Below, in pieces: positions 14,091 through 26,353 of a stretch of 64,000 nucleotides of DNA. The notes beneath the pieces were generated by a model, which saw only the letters and a program-made list of their open reading frames with translations, was not told the DNA's origin and made no database searches. How positions within the stretch are numbered: the stretch's first letter is position 1; every line of letters begins with the position of its first letter. The position numbers were made by a program, and so were the translations under genes. The DNA comes from Acanthosepion pharaonis (taxonomy: Eukaryota > Mollusca > Cephalopoda > Sepiida > Sepiidae): NCBI GenBank assembly GCA_903632075.3, contig CAHIKZ030000394.1, forward strand, positions 1 to 64,000, in the 5' to 3' direction.

Positions 14091-14798
14091 GTGTGGTAGA
14101 CATAGAAACTGCATAGTGAAGGGCAGTTTCACTTTAAGCAATCATCAACTTATGAAACAATTGCCTATATTATCGTCTCTTCAAATGGTCTACCTGCTAA
14201 TATTGAATAAACAATATATGAAAGCTTCATTTATGGTCCATGTTTTTTCAGTATAAGTGAAATAAATTTTATTCTACAAATATTAACATACAAAAAGTTA
14301 AGAACAAAATTTGCTATTGGGAATGGAAGTAATGAACAATAAGAGTATACCTATTTTTTATTAATAAATACAAAATCATTCTAATACACCAAATATAAGA
14401 GTTTTGTTGAAATATAAAGTAACATTCATAATATAGCAGTAATTATCACAAAAATCTAAAAGAATAATTCCTTACGTATAAGTTCATATGTAAATTTATA
14501 TTAATGTCTAATTAGCTTTGGACAAAAATCCACTTCCTCATTACATACCTTTTTAACATTTGTTATGACTTATATAAATCCAACTATAATTGCTTAGATA
14601 ACCTAGAAAGAAATTTTTCAAAACTTTCAACTCTTAGAATTCATTAAAGTCTAGTAGCATTGCAACTGTTAAGCACCTAATATATTTTACTATGAAAGAA
14701 ATTAATAGTGATAAAAGAAAATGTTACTTCCTAAGAGCATAACTGAAATAGCAGCAGATACCAAGGGAATAGAGAAACAGAGAGAAGAAAGAACTTAC

Positions 14799-14952
14799 TT
14801 GTTCCTTATTTCTGGTCATGTGATTTGACTGCAGACGCCGCAGAAGAGGGACACCATTCCGGGATTGGCGTTTCAGGGTCCAATAACTGAGAAGCCGTGC
14901 CAGGAATTGCTGTTTTTTCTGCAGTGTGATGATACCAGAAATTTTGGTGATT
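14799..14952 (-). CDS. BRPF1: BRPF1 exon: start of the EPC-II-like helical segment
   Basis: This exon is 154 nt, one base plus 51 codons. The acceptor is ttttttttctctag and the donor gtaagttc follows GAACAA. The first base completes the Lys codon split across the 36-kb intron. The product runs ITKISGIITLQKKQQFLARL and then reaches SYWTLKRQSRNGVPLLRRLQ, which matches vertebrate BRPF1 almost residue for residue. In the family this region begins the second enhancer-of-polycomb-like part, which helps to recruit ING5 and MEAF6. The last residues (SNHMTRNKEQ) fall in a variable linker. A direct join to the previous exon leaves no residues missing against the human protein, so no constitutive exon is needed inside the 36-kb intron. 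Confidence 0.95.
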
Positions 14953-16119
14953 CTAGAGAAAAAAAAAAAAAAAAAAATTAGCGCAAATAATCTAAGAAGA
15001 AATTTAAAAAAAAAAAAAAAAAAAAAAACGAAACAAAATTAACATTAAAAATATTTCTTTAAATTAATGGCTGCATATCAGTTCAAAAAATATAAAATTA
15101 ATTCTAAAAGTTATGCATCTTCACAATCAGTTAAAAAATCCTATCAATTCCTTAGAGAAAAAAATTCCTCAGTAACTTGTCATTAAATCCCAAATCCAAA
15201 TATACTTTAACTAAATCCTTTTTATTTCTTGAAAACATTTGAACTATGAAACAGATAAGTTTTTCTCCTTACAACTCTTCTTCCGTTACCAGTATCTAGA
15301 ATGTTTAGACAAGCAGCAATTATTTGTTGAGCTCAACAGACAAACAGAAAATGTTGTCTTCTACTAATAACTTTATGAAAAGAACAGGCACAAAATATAA
15401 GACAACAACAATTATCTAAGAGTAACAGGTTAGAGAGTCTAAGTCAAGCCAATGCCTGTACAAAGAATGATAAAAATCCAACACAGAATTTTCCCAGCTT
15501 CTCATCAAAGAAAATTCTATAATTTCTTTCCAAAAGTCTACAGAAATGACATCAAGATTTTTACTTCTGCAAAAACTGAAACTGCAGGAGGGAGCTTTAC
15601 TTTTGGAAGCAGCCATGTAAATATTAAAAAATTGTGAAACATCAAAAAGCTCATTTATTGATGAAATAAGAAAAGTAATTAGTAAGAGTGACAGTTAACA
15701 AATACAAATATTTAAAAAGAAAAATATAATATTAAAACCAATGAATAAAGTTCTATCTACATTTTCAAAGATTGAAAATAAAATATTACTGTATTAAAAT
15801 AGATCATTAGGAATATTAAAATCAGAATGCTTATATTGAAAGAAATAACTTTATTTTTTTTTTTTTTTAAATCTAAGAAAATGAAAGTAAAGAAACAATA
15901 GCAGTCTTAAGATTATTTTGATAAGTAGATATCTCCCACTTTCAAATAACTATACCACTGACAAAAGGTGTAGACATATACATTCATGAAGCAATTAAAA
16001 CAAAATATTTTTTTAAAATTAAAAAAAAAAAAAAAAAATTCAGTAAGTCAGAGTATTCCCCTAATCAATATCAGTAATGTCATTTTAAACACTACATATA
16101 TAACTATGTAGGTTCAGCA

Positions 16120-16500
16120 ATTTTCAACCTAAGGAGGAATAACTGCAAAAACACCCACTACCCAAATTTACAGACGAAGTATACAGATGCATGCTGGGAT
16201 TTCTTCCTAGCCAATAAGATTGGCTATTTCTCAGGCCCATCTGCCATATTTCTGTTCTTTCTTGTCTTGAGTCAGAACACTGCAATCACTTGACTGTATT
16301 CCTTTTGTATGTTTACACCATTCTTAGTTTATGAAAATTTTTGCCTTATTACTGTAGCTTTGCCTACTTTTGTCTTGCATATATCGTTTGCTTAGTATTA
16401 ATTTACCCTGTTCTTTTCTTCCTTTTGTTACTGTTTATTGCAAACTTTGTGAATTCTGTTTAGAGGGCATTTCTGCCAATTACATTTAACTATGGCCAAT
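16120..16500 (+). repeat. Dispersed repeat, about 400 bp, copy A
   Basis: The copy begins near aaggaggaataactgcaaaa, contains gcatgctgggatttcttc then ccaataaga, and ends near gtttattgcaaactttgtga. The first half matches 32936-33040. The second half resembles 37975-38045, where gcatatactgttttgctta and a later attgcaaac occur in the same order. It is somewhat richer in C and T than its surroundings. No protein is read, so it is probably a non-coding mobile element or a LINE end. Confidence 0.55.
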
Positions 16501-16555
16501 TACTCTACATATCAATGTAACATATATAAGGAAAAAAAAGTGTACAGTATATACC

Positions 16556-16666
16556 AGAGGTGCTGAAAAGTTCATGACCTGAAAAAGATATATTAATAAT
16601 TTTAATGCTTGGTGATTTGGCCAGATTTTGGGAAGTGTCTCAGGCAAAGAACTTTTCAGCTCCTCT
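16556..16666. mobile_element. Short MITE, GGTGCTGAAAAGTT family
   Basis: This 111-bp element has terminal inverted repeats agaggtgctgaaaagttc and, reverse-complemented, agaggagctgaaaagttc. There is one mismatch in 18. It has no coding capacity. Confidence 0.75.
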
Positions 16667-16802
16667 TTGTAGAAAGGTTGTTATTATCCATGGTTTTAAA
16701 CAACTGCTGATGGTCTTGGAACAGGTCTCCTGCAAATAAGTGGTGACTACTATACATTTATAGCCAATAACCATATTGGGAACTGAGCCAAATAATTAAA
16801 TA

Positions 16803-16826
16803 ACCACACACACACACACACACACA
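16803..16826. repeat. (CA)n microsatellite
   Basis: A short CA dinucleotide tract. Confidence 0.95.
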
Positions 16827-17599
16827 AAACTTCAAAACTTCAATTTCTATGATGAAATTTTAGCTTCTTTCCAATATGCAACATTTTCAGCAGTCTATTT
16901 TCTCCAATAGTACCAACTATTAGGAATTATAGTCAGATACAAACTATTTTACTGGTTTACAAAATAATCAAGGCAAATCAACTATCTAGAACAGGAAAAT
17001 TATTTTATTTGTAAAAACAAAAATAAAATTGGAGCAGGATATTTGAGACAAAATTAAAGTTAATATTAAACAGAAAAAAATTATAAAATTTGATATAAAA
17101 CCAGAAAAAATATTTCAAAATGTACATAATTTTTAACCATAAACAAGGTGTGATCATATACAAAACTCCATTCCAAAACAAGTAAATGGGAATTCAGATA
17201 AAAAAAAAAAAAAAATCTGTTATTGTTTACAATTTTAATAAAACTTCTAAGATATATCTGCTGTACACAAAATTTGTATAACTATTTCTATCAAATATTC
17301 TGTATCAGTTTCATCTTTTCAGGAATAATACTACAACATTTGTGTTATGGCCTTTCAAAGATTCAGCTTAAAGTAAAGGAAATACAGGCAATCACAATAT
17401 AATGGTACCAAGAAATGAGATATTAAAGGAAAACAAATACTGTATTTAAAAAACTAACATGGACATCTTAAAAATATTTTATCATTTGTTTAACATTTTA
17501 AATCTAAAGCTAAAAGTTTCTTTGTCATTTTATCTCTCTCTGCTCAAGCTTTTTATTTTAAAGTTTTATTTGCAGAATAATCAATTTGAAAAAGACATA

Positions 17600-17679
17600 T
17601 TAGGTTGGTGCAAAAATAATCTCGTTTTTTGATGTTCAACTTAATGTCAAAAAACGACATTATTTTTGCACCAACCTAA
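17600..17679. mobile_element. 80-bp mariner MITE, MADE1-like
   Basis: The left end is ttaggttggtgcaaaaataa and the right end is its inverse, ttatttttgcaccaacctaa. The arms pair over about 36 bp with a few mismatches around a short centre. Both the 80-bp length and the TTAGGTTGGTGCAAAA terminus match the known human MADE1 MITE, made by irritans-type (Hsmar1-related) mariners. A TA precedes the left end. The right flank is TC, so one copy of the TA target duplication appears mutated. Confidence 0.9.
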
Positions 17680-17827
17680 TCTAATAGTTATTTATTAATA
17701 TGAACATATATTCCTGGTAAACCTATCTGAAGAGTATTAATTATGAATAGCAGTAGCAGTTTGTTACCAGACTGGAAGATGGCTACATGAAGCATGAAAT
17801 CAAGAGAGATAAGTTAACTATACAAAA

Positions 17828-17867
<40 letters not shown>
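17828..17867. repeat. (TA)n microsatellite, about 40 bp
   Basis: An alternating TA tract with one phase slip, directly after the truncated Penelope fragment that reads on the minus strand. Confidence 0.95.
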
Positions 17868-17870
<3 letters not shown>

Positions 17871-18252
17871 ATATACTTATCCTCATTTAAGATATTTTTG
17901 TGCATATGATTATTGCAGTTTAAAATTTTCTCAGAACTGTTTTCTTTGAATTCATTTTTATTAAAAACATCTCTCATACAAAAACTTCTTTCTCAATAAC
18001 AGATATGGTTTTAGAATTAACGGACAGATAATTTGGTAGCATGTTTTCATTAAGACATGTCTCATTAAATAATTTAGACAAGTTTTGTCTACTTATTTTT
18101 AATAGTATCCTCTCGTAATTATGGACACATTTCTTAGTATCCTTCTTAAAGGAAGAAAGAAAATTACCATGTTGATGCATATTCATTTTGAGTACTTTTG
18201 ACATTAGCACAATGTCATCATGAGGGTACTGTTTTTTTTTTTGAGACAAAAA
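17868..18252 (-). pseudogene. Penelope-like element, N-terminal fragment
   Basis: On the minus strand the frame begins near 18249. Within it, HGNFLSSFKKD, then NYERILLKISRQNLSKLFNE, then LNENMLPNYLSVNS align with the 5' coding part of the Penelope copy at 50145-50290 (FFLRFNDNV, then NRQHLSILFN). A frameshift near 17975 is followed by MRDVFNKNEFKENSSEKI, and the fragment ends at the (TA)n tract. No reverse transcriptase part is present. The nucleotide match to the 50.2-kb copy is clear over about 65 bp but diverged, so it is from an older insertion or another subfamily. Confidence 0.75.
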
Positions 18253-19317
18253 TTGTTGTGTTCATTTCTCTAAAACAAAATTGTTGTGTTCATCTGAAAA
18301 TTAAATTTTTTACCTGTGAAGTGAAAAAACACTAAGATTATGTACTGTACAATTAAAATTTTATCATGTAGGCACACGTGCAAACATCAAGGGAGGTAAC
18401 TAAGTTATTGAAATGTCTAAATATTTTTAAAAAAAGAAAAAAAAAAAACTATTTTAAACTATTAGTTAAAACAGATATTTTAAACTATCTACTGTAAATA
18501 TTTTAAAACATTTGGGTGTTTTTGTGTGTGAATTCACAACCAGATAAATACATTTTTTATTCTGCTAATATTATCACAAGAGTAGGTGCTATTCTCAATA
18601 ATGTTCTTGCCATTGGATTTTAGAATAGAGGTAATTATCTTATTAGAAATGAAACTATTAGTTATTTCTTCATTGCTCAAGTCTTATAAGTGCTGCTGTA
18701 TAAATGATTTTAATTCTTTAATCTTGGCAACTGTAAAACATTCTGCATATAGGAAACATGTGAAACAACAATAAATGTGGCAGTCTGAAAAATTGGTCTG
18801 TATCAAATATTGATTTATTTAATATCTCTTAGCTGAAATACACAGTAATGAATCCACTGATAAAACTTATCTAGACCACTACTATATAAAAAGACAGACA
18901 TTAAAGACTGTCTCATGTGCATAAATGAAAATGAGAAACTAATATAGGTTTAAAGCAAATATATATATATATCTCCAAATGAGAAATATTTATCAAACAT
19001 GGATACATATCGTGTAATGAGTAAACATAGCAACAGTTGTTTACTACAAGCTAAAGAGGAAAGAGATGACAGTGGTTTGATAAGATAGGCTATAATTTTA
19101 AATTAACTTTAAGAAAATTTTCTGAAATACCAAGAAAAATAATTATTATTCCATTAATCATTTGTATTAGTATATTCATTTATTGTTTGAATTACTGTTA
19201 CAAGGTGTTATACATTGAGCCAGTTGCTGAAACTATCTAATCAGTAGGTCAAGTATAAAAATCAAAACCATATAGGAGCCATTCATTATCAAAGAACAGA
19301 CATTAGATTTAAGGCTC

Positions 19318-19660
19318 CAAAAAAAAAATTCACTACCTGAGTATCCTGGTAAAGCTTAACTGGTCTCCTGGAAGTCATAAGTTCAATCCCTGGGTTACGT
19401 AGTGCAGAAATATATACAGGTTCAATGAAGCAGCAGGTCAGCATCATAAAGCAGATTTGATGATTATGAGTTCTGAAATTCTCTAGGAAGGACACTGGAC
19501 ATGACAGGTAAAGGAATGAGAACAGCAGATCCACATGGATCAAATAAAGGATTCCATTCAGCATTCCAAGAAGATTACCAACTCCAATAGACACCTGAGA
19601 AAGGCCAGAAGGTACAGTGGTTGAAACATTACAATAAAAAACAACAAAGAAAGTAGTTTG
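19318..19660 (+). mobile_element. tRNA-derived SINE, copy 1
   Basis: A box A-like aagcttaactgg lies near 19352 and a box B-like agttcaatccc near 19381, as in a tRNA-type pol III promoter. The tail (aataaaggattc, then gaaaggccagaaggtacag, then acattacaataaaaaacaac) matches the tail of the copy at 28.9 kb (aataaagggttc, then gaaggccagagcatacaac, then cgttgtaataaatatggcaac). Cephalopods are known to carry tRNA-Lys-type SINEs, but family assignment here is inference. Confidence 0.65.
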
Positions 19661-20985
19661 AATGAATCAATGTATAAAAGTATCCTCACTTTTGCTGTTA
19701 TCCCAATGATCTGGGCCAATATGCCCTTTGGCCTTCCTCAAGTGTACACAAAATCCAGTAATTCTCAAGTTATCTAGACTTTTTTATCTTTTTTTCACTA
19801 CACCATCAATTAGAATAGCCCACATATTCAAGCATCAAAGCTTTATGATGATACACACACACAAAAAAACAACAAAGATGAAGATACTAGTAGAATTATT
19901 CATGGAATAAAATTGTCAATAGAATAGAAAAGCTGAAAATACTAAAGTACTACAATCAAGATCTTATGAGTAAATATTTGAGAAATGATTAAACTTTGTT
20001 AAATGAAATAATTACTATTTTAACAAAGGTCCTTTCAAAAACTAATAGTTCAGCACAGAGACCATACAAAATTTATTATCCATTTGTTTTCATTATCATT
20101 TTACAACTAGTAGCTCATCCGTTTATATTTATAATGAATTCTTAGTTATAAAACCAAAGAGTTAAAAAAGTTAACCAGCAAATAAGAACAATACACAGGT
20201 TCAATCTTGAACAAAATCAGTAGTCAGTTTTGTAAAGTTTTATAGTCGAAAGTGACAAGACTAAAACATGAAAATGTTATTCAAGGTAAAATAAAGAGGA
20301 ACAAAAGTTATGTACTGAATTTTATTATAAGAAAAACCTAATAAAAATGAAGTCTCTAATCCAGTCAAAATGTCAAAATGCAGGAAATAAGAAACATTTT
20401 CCAGGAATTCTTTTTTTTTTTTTTTTTATTGGTAACAAAATTTTATTCAGAGAACATGTACACTTGGCTTTATGTATTTTAATTTTACATTATCTTTCAA
20501 ATAAGTTGTATATTTCATTAAAAAAAGAAATGAAAAAAAAAAAAAAAAAAAAAAATCAATTTTGATTCAATGAAATATTTTCAAACTGTTAGAGCTACTG
20601 ACCAGAGACAAATATACTCCCTAGAGTAAAATATGTAATAGTCTAAAGGTGAATGATCTAAAGAATATACATCTCATATGAAAGAACTTCCTATTCTAAT
20701 TCCCTGATAGCTTGCCATGTTGTATTTGCAAGTTGCAGATGGGTGGTGTTGTCATGCAGCAAATATATGAGTTTTTTCTACAGAAAGTCTTTTCTCCCTT
20801 AATGCATCATTCAAACATTGCAGCATTGAACAGTAATAATTGCCCAGATTCTAACAATTTGTAATAAAGCTTTTCCTCTCAGTCAAGCAAAAAAAAAAAC
20901 AAACTCCTGCACCCAGTAATTCCATTTAGATCAAGATGTTGAAGCCTGTTCTAGAAATAATTGTTTGTTTGTTATTTTTTTTAAC

Positions 20986-21237
20986 TACTGTATATACTTG
21001 AGTATAGTACAACTTTTATGATCAGTTTTTTTTTTTTTTGTTTTGTTTTTTTACACAAAATATGAGGGGGGTGCACTATACACAAGTCATTTTTTTGAAG
21101 AGGTTAAAAATCATGCAATTTCAGTGACTGGTTGCACTATATCAGGTAAATGTTTTTGGAGGGATTAAAATTCATGCCTAAAAATTCAGGGGTTGCACAA
21201 TACAAAAGAATCAGCTTATATACAAGTATATACAGTA
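20986..21237. mobile_element. MITE with TA-flanked inverted ends, 252 bp
   Basis: The left end is TA then ctgtatatacttgagtata. The right end, reverse-complemented, is TA then ctgtatatacttgtata. Taking TA as target duplication fits a Tc1/mariner-type MITE. Inside, three short units (gtgcactatacac, gttgcactatatcagg, gttgcacaatac) repeat at intervals, with poly-T between. No protein. Confidence 0.7.
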
Positions 21238-21454
21238 ATTTTCACCCAATATAAGGCTCAAATGCCACTGAAGATAGGTTACAGTTGAAATGGTGATGAT
21301 AAATGAGGTGGGTGACATGAATAGAAGAGAAGGTGGTAAAAAGTGAACATTATGAGAATAAGATGGATAAATTCATTGTGAGTGGAGAAAATTCAAGGTC
21401 TGAACAGTGATGACAAAACAATATTAGCTTGGCTTTTTAGGCATTGAAAGTTAC

Positions 21455-21690
21455 AAGAGTTATTTCTCCATTAAGCTGTCAGAAGTAGGTGAGAGATCAG
21501 CTGCAAAGCTCTGATCATCTTCGTTTTTGGAAGTGCATCCATAAATAATGGTATCATCTGCATAGATATTTACTAAGGATCTGAGAATGTTCCTAGATAG
21601 AGTATTAATAAAAGGCAAAAAAGAGAGTAGGACCAAGAGAGGCTTAGAGAATGTAGTCATGTGTTTTTGTGTTGGATTCTTATAATAAAT
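21455..21690 (-). pseudogene. LINE reverse transcriptase fragment with YADD
   Basis: On the minus strand the frame reads FINTLSRNILRSLVNIYADD, then TIIYGCTSKNEDDQSFAADL. This is the palm region of an I/Nimb-type non-LTR reverse transcriptase, with the catalytic YADD box intact. The preceding GPTLF-like box is shifted into another frame. Only about 70 residues are left. The C-terminal fragment at 59.0-59.5 kb is probably the same kind of element but a separate insertion. Confidence 0.8.
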
Positions 21691-23288
21691 CCATTTTCAT
21701 TGCCAGTGACAATCGTGTTCAAAAAATCACATTTTCTGCTTTCAACAAAAAGACAAGTTTCTAAATGCTAACCAATATTTGTTTCCACAAGTTCATGTAG
21801 AAACCCATTTTCCTAGCTTTAAATAATATACTACAGATGACTGATTGCACAAGTAATAAAGATTTTTGAGTAAATTTTAATGATACATTGTACAAAAAGA
21901 TGCCATTGAGAACTTTTGCATCAATATTAAATTGTTCAGCATGAAATTGCTTATTTTTAATATTTGACTATTTTACAATTGGTTTTTAAACTAATAACAT
22001 GTAAATTAGAATTTTATTTTCAGTAAAATTTTGTTTTATAACTTTTTTTTCTAAGCAAATGTGGAAGCCCTTCAACTGTTGATGTTTGTGTTTCAGACAA
22101 GTTCAAGCTGGGATGTAATGGAGATAAGCTGTGAAAAATATAAATTCTTTATTTGAAAACAAAACTGATAGTAAATGTAGAATAAAATTTTGGTTTTCAG
22201 AATTTGCCAGAGATGATTTTATTTGATAAATGCAAAAGAGATGATAACCAAACCATTAATCAATAATAAGATTTAAAAGCGGTAGTGGAAAATAGCCTAA
22301 AACTTATATCTTTCAACAAACACCAAACTAGAACTATTTTTAATTATTTAAGAGCAATTGACAAAACAAAATAGCTTGATAAATATGTCCCATCTGAATT
22401 GTATGAGGAACAAAAAATAATTAAAATAAAAATAATGTATGAATTTTGTATTATAATCTAAATATTTGCTCAATGGCTGGATGTAGAGGAGAAAGCTGAA
22501 ACATCAACCAAAACCAGATTATTTTTTCTGAAAGGTTATGGCAATTATTTGTTGGAACAGAAGTGGTTCCTTCAAAGTGGCTAATCAATTAATGCGTGCA
22601 TAGGTAAACCAATTTTGTGCAAAGATTATACTAAAGTTGAACCAATTAAACAGAGATTATATTGTACCCAAATGCTTTTCATCTGTCCAAGATACTACCA
22701 TTTTTCATTAGAAGAAACAACTTCTCCAATCAATTGAAAAACTGCTGTAAATGTAAACACACACAATTCAGTTTGCATATTCTTAGAAACAAATATGCAA
22801 CTTAGCTAGTTCACAGAGAATACAAAATATTAAAAATCCTCAAGTGATAAAATAGCAAGGATAGAATCTTATCCAAGTGATTCTATTTATATCATTGCCT
22901 ATAAATGTGATAAGATTCAACTGCCAGAAAGTAATATTAACTGCTAGCAGAATATTCACATTGATCTCACTTATTTGAGAATAAGGATGTTTTTCAAAAA
23001 CATTTAGAGAACACAGTAACAGCCAAATATTTCTTAATACAAAACTACATTGATAATCCATATTTTACATTCCAATCCAACATTAACAACATATGAACTA
23101 TGCAAGTTATTTATTCAAGGATTATATGTTGTTTCACATTTAATCGTACAGAGGTTATTCATTTACACTGATATGTAATCAATATTACCAACATCAAATA
23201 AGACAATGTCTTTATAGAAAAGTACACTTTATAAAAAAAAAAGAAGAAAGAAACAATGTATAGTAACTGGTTACAGCATGTATATACA

Positions 23289-23372
23289 AGGGAATGCTGA
23301 AAAGTTCTCAGCTTAACTTTTTAAAAAAAGAAGGAAAAAGAATTTGATGTTTGGCCATTTGGTTAGATTGAA
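23289..23372. mobile_element. Short MITE, GGTGCTGAAAAGTT family, truncated
   Basis: The left end gggaatgctgaaaagttctc is followed by inner sequence (ttggccatttggttagattg) resembling other copies. The right inverted end is not found. Confidence 0.5.
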
Positions 23373-24734
23373 GTCAGCCAACAATCCTTCATTAATACAT
23401 ATTTTGTTAAAGCCTACAACAAATAATTTCCACTTGAGCTTTAAAAGGTAAGGCATGTAATAAATGTTACAGACCTACTCATAAATGACTAGTACAAGAG
23501 AAGGTCTTAATAATCAGGGGAGGGAAGATTGGAATGTTTCTTAATATGCAATAAATGGGAGGGATAATCATAATACTTCCTCAAAGCTACAATAAAAAGA
23601 TAAATAAATATCAAACATCTCTCCCCATCTATTAGGCATTTAAGAATTGTACTTTACTTAATGATTTAAAATGATAAAATCATTTCATAAATCATTGCTA
23701 CAGAGAAGTTGGTTCCAAGTTGACTAGGTGCCCCTTTCTTGTGGACATGTGCCAAAATTATTACTAGTAAATTGCATATTTGTGTTAAGCATATGAGAAG
23801 TTACAGAATTTCTTGGCCTAACCCCTAAAATCTTTGATGTTTGATAAAACCAGATTTTAAGTTGGAGGTTAAAGTCGAGAATTTTTCAACATCAACTCAA
23901 TTGTTTCTGATCTTTGATCACAATCCCAAAATACTATCAATGTGTGTCAAGATCCTAATTTAAAGTTTGGGAAATTCATTCATAACAAAACGATTGTTAT
24001 ACATGTGATTAATGAAAAAATAAATAAAATGCTATTATGACACAATGTTTTTTTTTTTTAAATGTAAAAATGTATTGACTATGAATAAGCTGAAGTTGAA
24101 GATATATTATGTTTTTCATACAAAACAACTGTCTCTGGTAGGAAGCTTTATAAATAAGAAAATAGAATGAAAAATTCTGTAAAAAGAAAATTTTATCATG
24201 CACCAATTTAGTTGAATAAATCTATGAATAATAATTCTTCATATCAAGAAATTCGGATAGAGAAATATTTTATTTAGCAGAAAAATGTTGCCTCACTTGT
24301 TAAATCTTAAATCATTAGACATATTTAAAATAGTGATTTTTTTTTTTCTCAGAGATCTTTGTTCAGATAGTGAAAATAATGACTGAATATTGCAAATATA
24401 TTGTGAAATTTTTCTTATAACTTGGTCATAGATCAATAAAATAAAAATGTAAAAATAACCTGTGTGGAGTGAGTAGCCATAGTCAAATGCAAAATAAAGA
24501 ACAGAACTGTCCAACAAGTAAGAAAAAGAGAAAGGAACAAAGCAAAAATGAAATAATATCAAGCAAACAATATATGCAAGGCAAATTAACAGTAATAAGA
24601 CAAAAAGTTCACAAACTAAGAATTGGCATCAACACACAAAAGCAAGTTCAGACAAGCGAACATGGAGTTCTGTCTTCTGGACAAGGCAGATTGGGACTGA
24701 GTCATGTCAAACTGCAAGCTGGCCTATTTTATTG

Positions 24735-24835
24735 ACTACAGAAAAAAAAAAGTTCCAGTATACATTTCTGTGCTTTTGCCTATAAAAGGGGAGGGGCAAG
24801 TGTTTTGCAGTCATTCCTAAATGGATTAAAATCAA
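24735..24835 (-). repeat. Dispersed repeat, partial copy C with TATA-like core
   Basis: Read on the plus strand, gcttttgcctataaaagggg and then gttttgcagtcattcc match the reverse complement of 32946-32990. The piece is therefore a minus-oriented copy of the repeat seen at 16.1 and 32.9 kb. It contains TATAAAAG next to a G-rich stretch. Confidence 0.6.
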
Positions 24836-25675
24836 CAACTTGACTATAAAACATTTTCAGCTCATATTCTGCTTCTAGCAAAATTGTGTTTGGAGTTTTG
24901 TTGTGTTTCAAATATTATAAATATTCTAAATGTCATTGATTGGTAATTCAGCCTCTATTATAATTGAAGAACATTTCAGAATAATATTTAAGAATCCAAT
25001 TATGTATGCAATGCAAATATTCAAAATATATAAACAATAGTTGCAACATTTAGTGTAAGAAATTTATCCTGAAATAGTTATTACATTTGTAAATGAAAAC
25101 AAAAGATAAATTATTTCATTCTCATGGAGTTTATTAATACAATACTTGGAACTGCTAATTTTGAGAAATATTTAATTAATTTGCATTTAAGCATTTTCTA
25201 GCTTTTTTCTTTAAAATTCTTGTAGATCAGCAGTTATGGTGGCATGGAGCAATTTTTCATTTTTGGAAAACTGAAAAAAAATATTGTAATACAGCATTTT
25301 CAAGTATCACTTGTCATTTCAGGTTTGAACAGTTTGCATTAAGACACTTCATGTTACTTTTTTCCTTTTTTTTTAAATTACTACTGTCAATTGATGTCAG
25401 GATATAAAAAAAAAATAAACTTTAATAAGCATACCCAATAATCAAAAGAAAAATATGGAAATGTAACAACTATTTGAGAAAAGAGATTGTACTTTTAATA
25501 AATGCACTTTAACTTGAACTCAGCACCAATAACATATTTAAAAGGGTACCAAACTAAAATTTCTTTGAAATCTGAAAATTTGTGGATGTTAAAATATCAA
25601 AATTGCATTTGAATCAAAGGTTCTCAAAATAACTTAGGAAAAAAGTTTAAACACAGGTTGATCCTGAATATGAAC

Positions 25676-25785
25676 TGGGTGCTGAAAAGTTATCAGCCCA
25701 ACCAAGAAGCCTTTGAAGAAGAAAAAAAAAATTGATAAACTCATATGTGGGAAGTGAGATAGGTCAAGAACTTTCCAGCACCCCA
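25676..25785. mobile_element. Short MITE, GGTGCTGAAAAGTT family, best copy
   Basis: The left end tgggtgctgaaaagttatca and the right end, reverse-complemented, tggggtgctggaaagttc, enclose about 110 bp. Inner parts (cagcccaaccaagaagcctt) resemble the 3.0-kb copy read from its other end (ggcctaaccaagaaggc). Confidence 0.75.
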
Positions 25786-26302
25786 TAGTATATGCACGAA
25801 GGCAAAAAAGTATTATCAATTTATGTAAAGTGTTTTGGTTGAACATGTAAAGCTATCATAGTAAAAGTTGGCAAGTAGTTTTGACTTTCAACATCAAAGG
25901 TTGAGATCTTAAAGCCACTTTTCATGGCCAATTCAATGAACTTGTTGACTGCACCTTAACAGAAATGAATTCGTCTAAATTATAACTATTACCAAACGTT
26001 TAAATATAGCTTTCACACACAAGCTGACAGTGGCAACATATTTATCAAGTTTTAATTCTTCTAAAAATATCCCTTTCAAGTCTGCAAATACGTATCAATT
26101 GAATGAACAACTTATACATTTTTAGATTCCTACTTCAGAAAAACTTATTTTTCTTGGTACAATAAAAAAATTAAAAAATACTTTCTTCAAGGTTTGCAAT
26201 AAAAAATAAAACTAGACTTTTGTTACAACCACAACTGTCCTCACAGCAAAACTAGTCAAATCTAATCTGGACATTTACAGAAATACATCAAAAAAGTCAA
26301 AC

Positions 26303-26305
<3 letters not shown>

Positions 26306-26349
<44 letters not shown>
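26306..26349. repeat. (TA)n microsatellite, 44 bp
   Basis: A pure TA tract in the 36-kb intron, with no transposon recognised beside it. Confidence 0.95.

Positions 26350-26353
<4 letters not shown>

Larger units (their letters stand above)
9085..14798 (-). other. BRPF1 intron, 5.7 kb
   Basis: The intron runs from donor gtaagt at 14798 to the acceptor at 9085. It holds three (TA)n tracts and a poly-A run followed by GA-rich sequence at 13358-13405. The part at 11930-12400 has higher complexity and more G than its surroundings and may be an old transposon relic, but no protein can be read from it. Nothing else is recognisable. Confidence 0.85.

Noticed and set aside
15416..15616. Minus-strand 66-codon frame starting MAASKSKAPSCSFSF
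   Set aside because: No recognised domain, no convincing splice sites in phase with BRPF1, and the joined BRPF1 protein has no gap to fill.
24770..24800. TATAAAAGG with G-run considered as a promoter
   Set aside because: It belongs to a dispersed repeat and no coding start follows; it is kept only as a property of the repeat.
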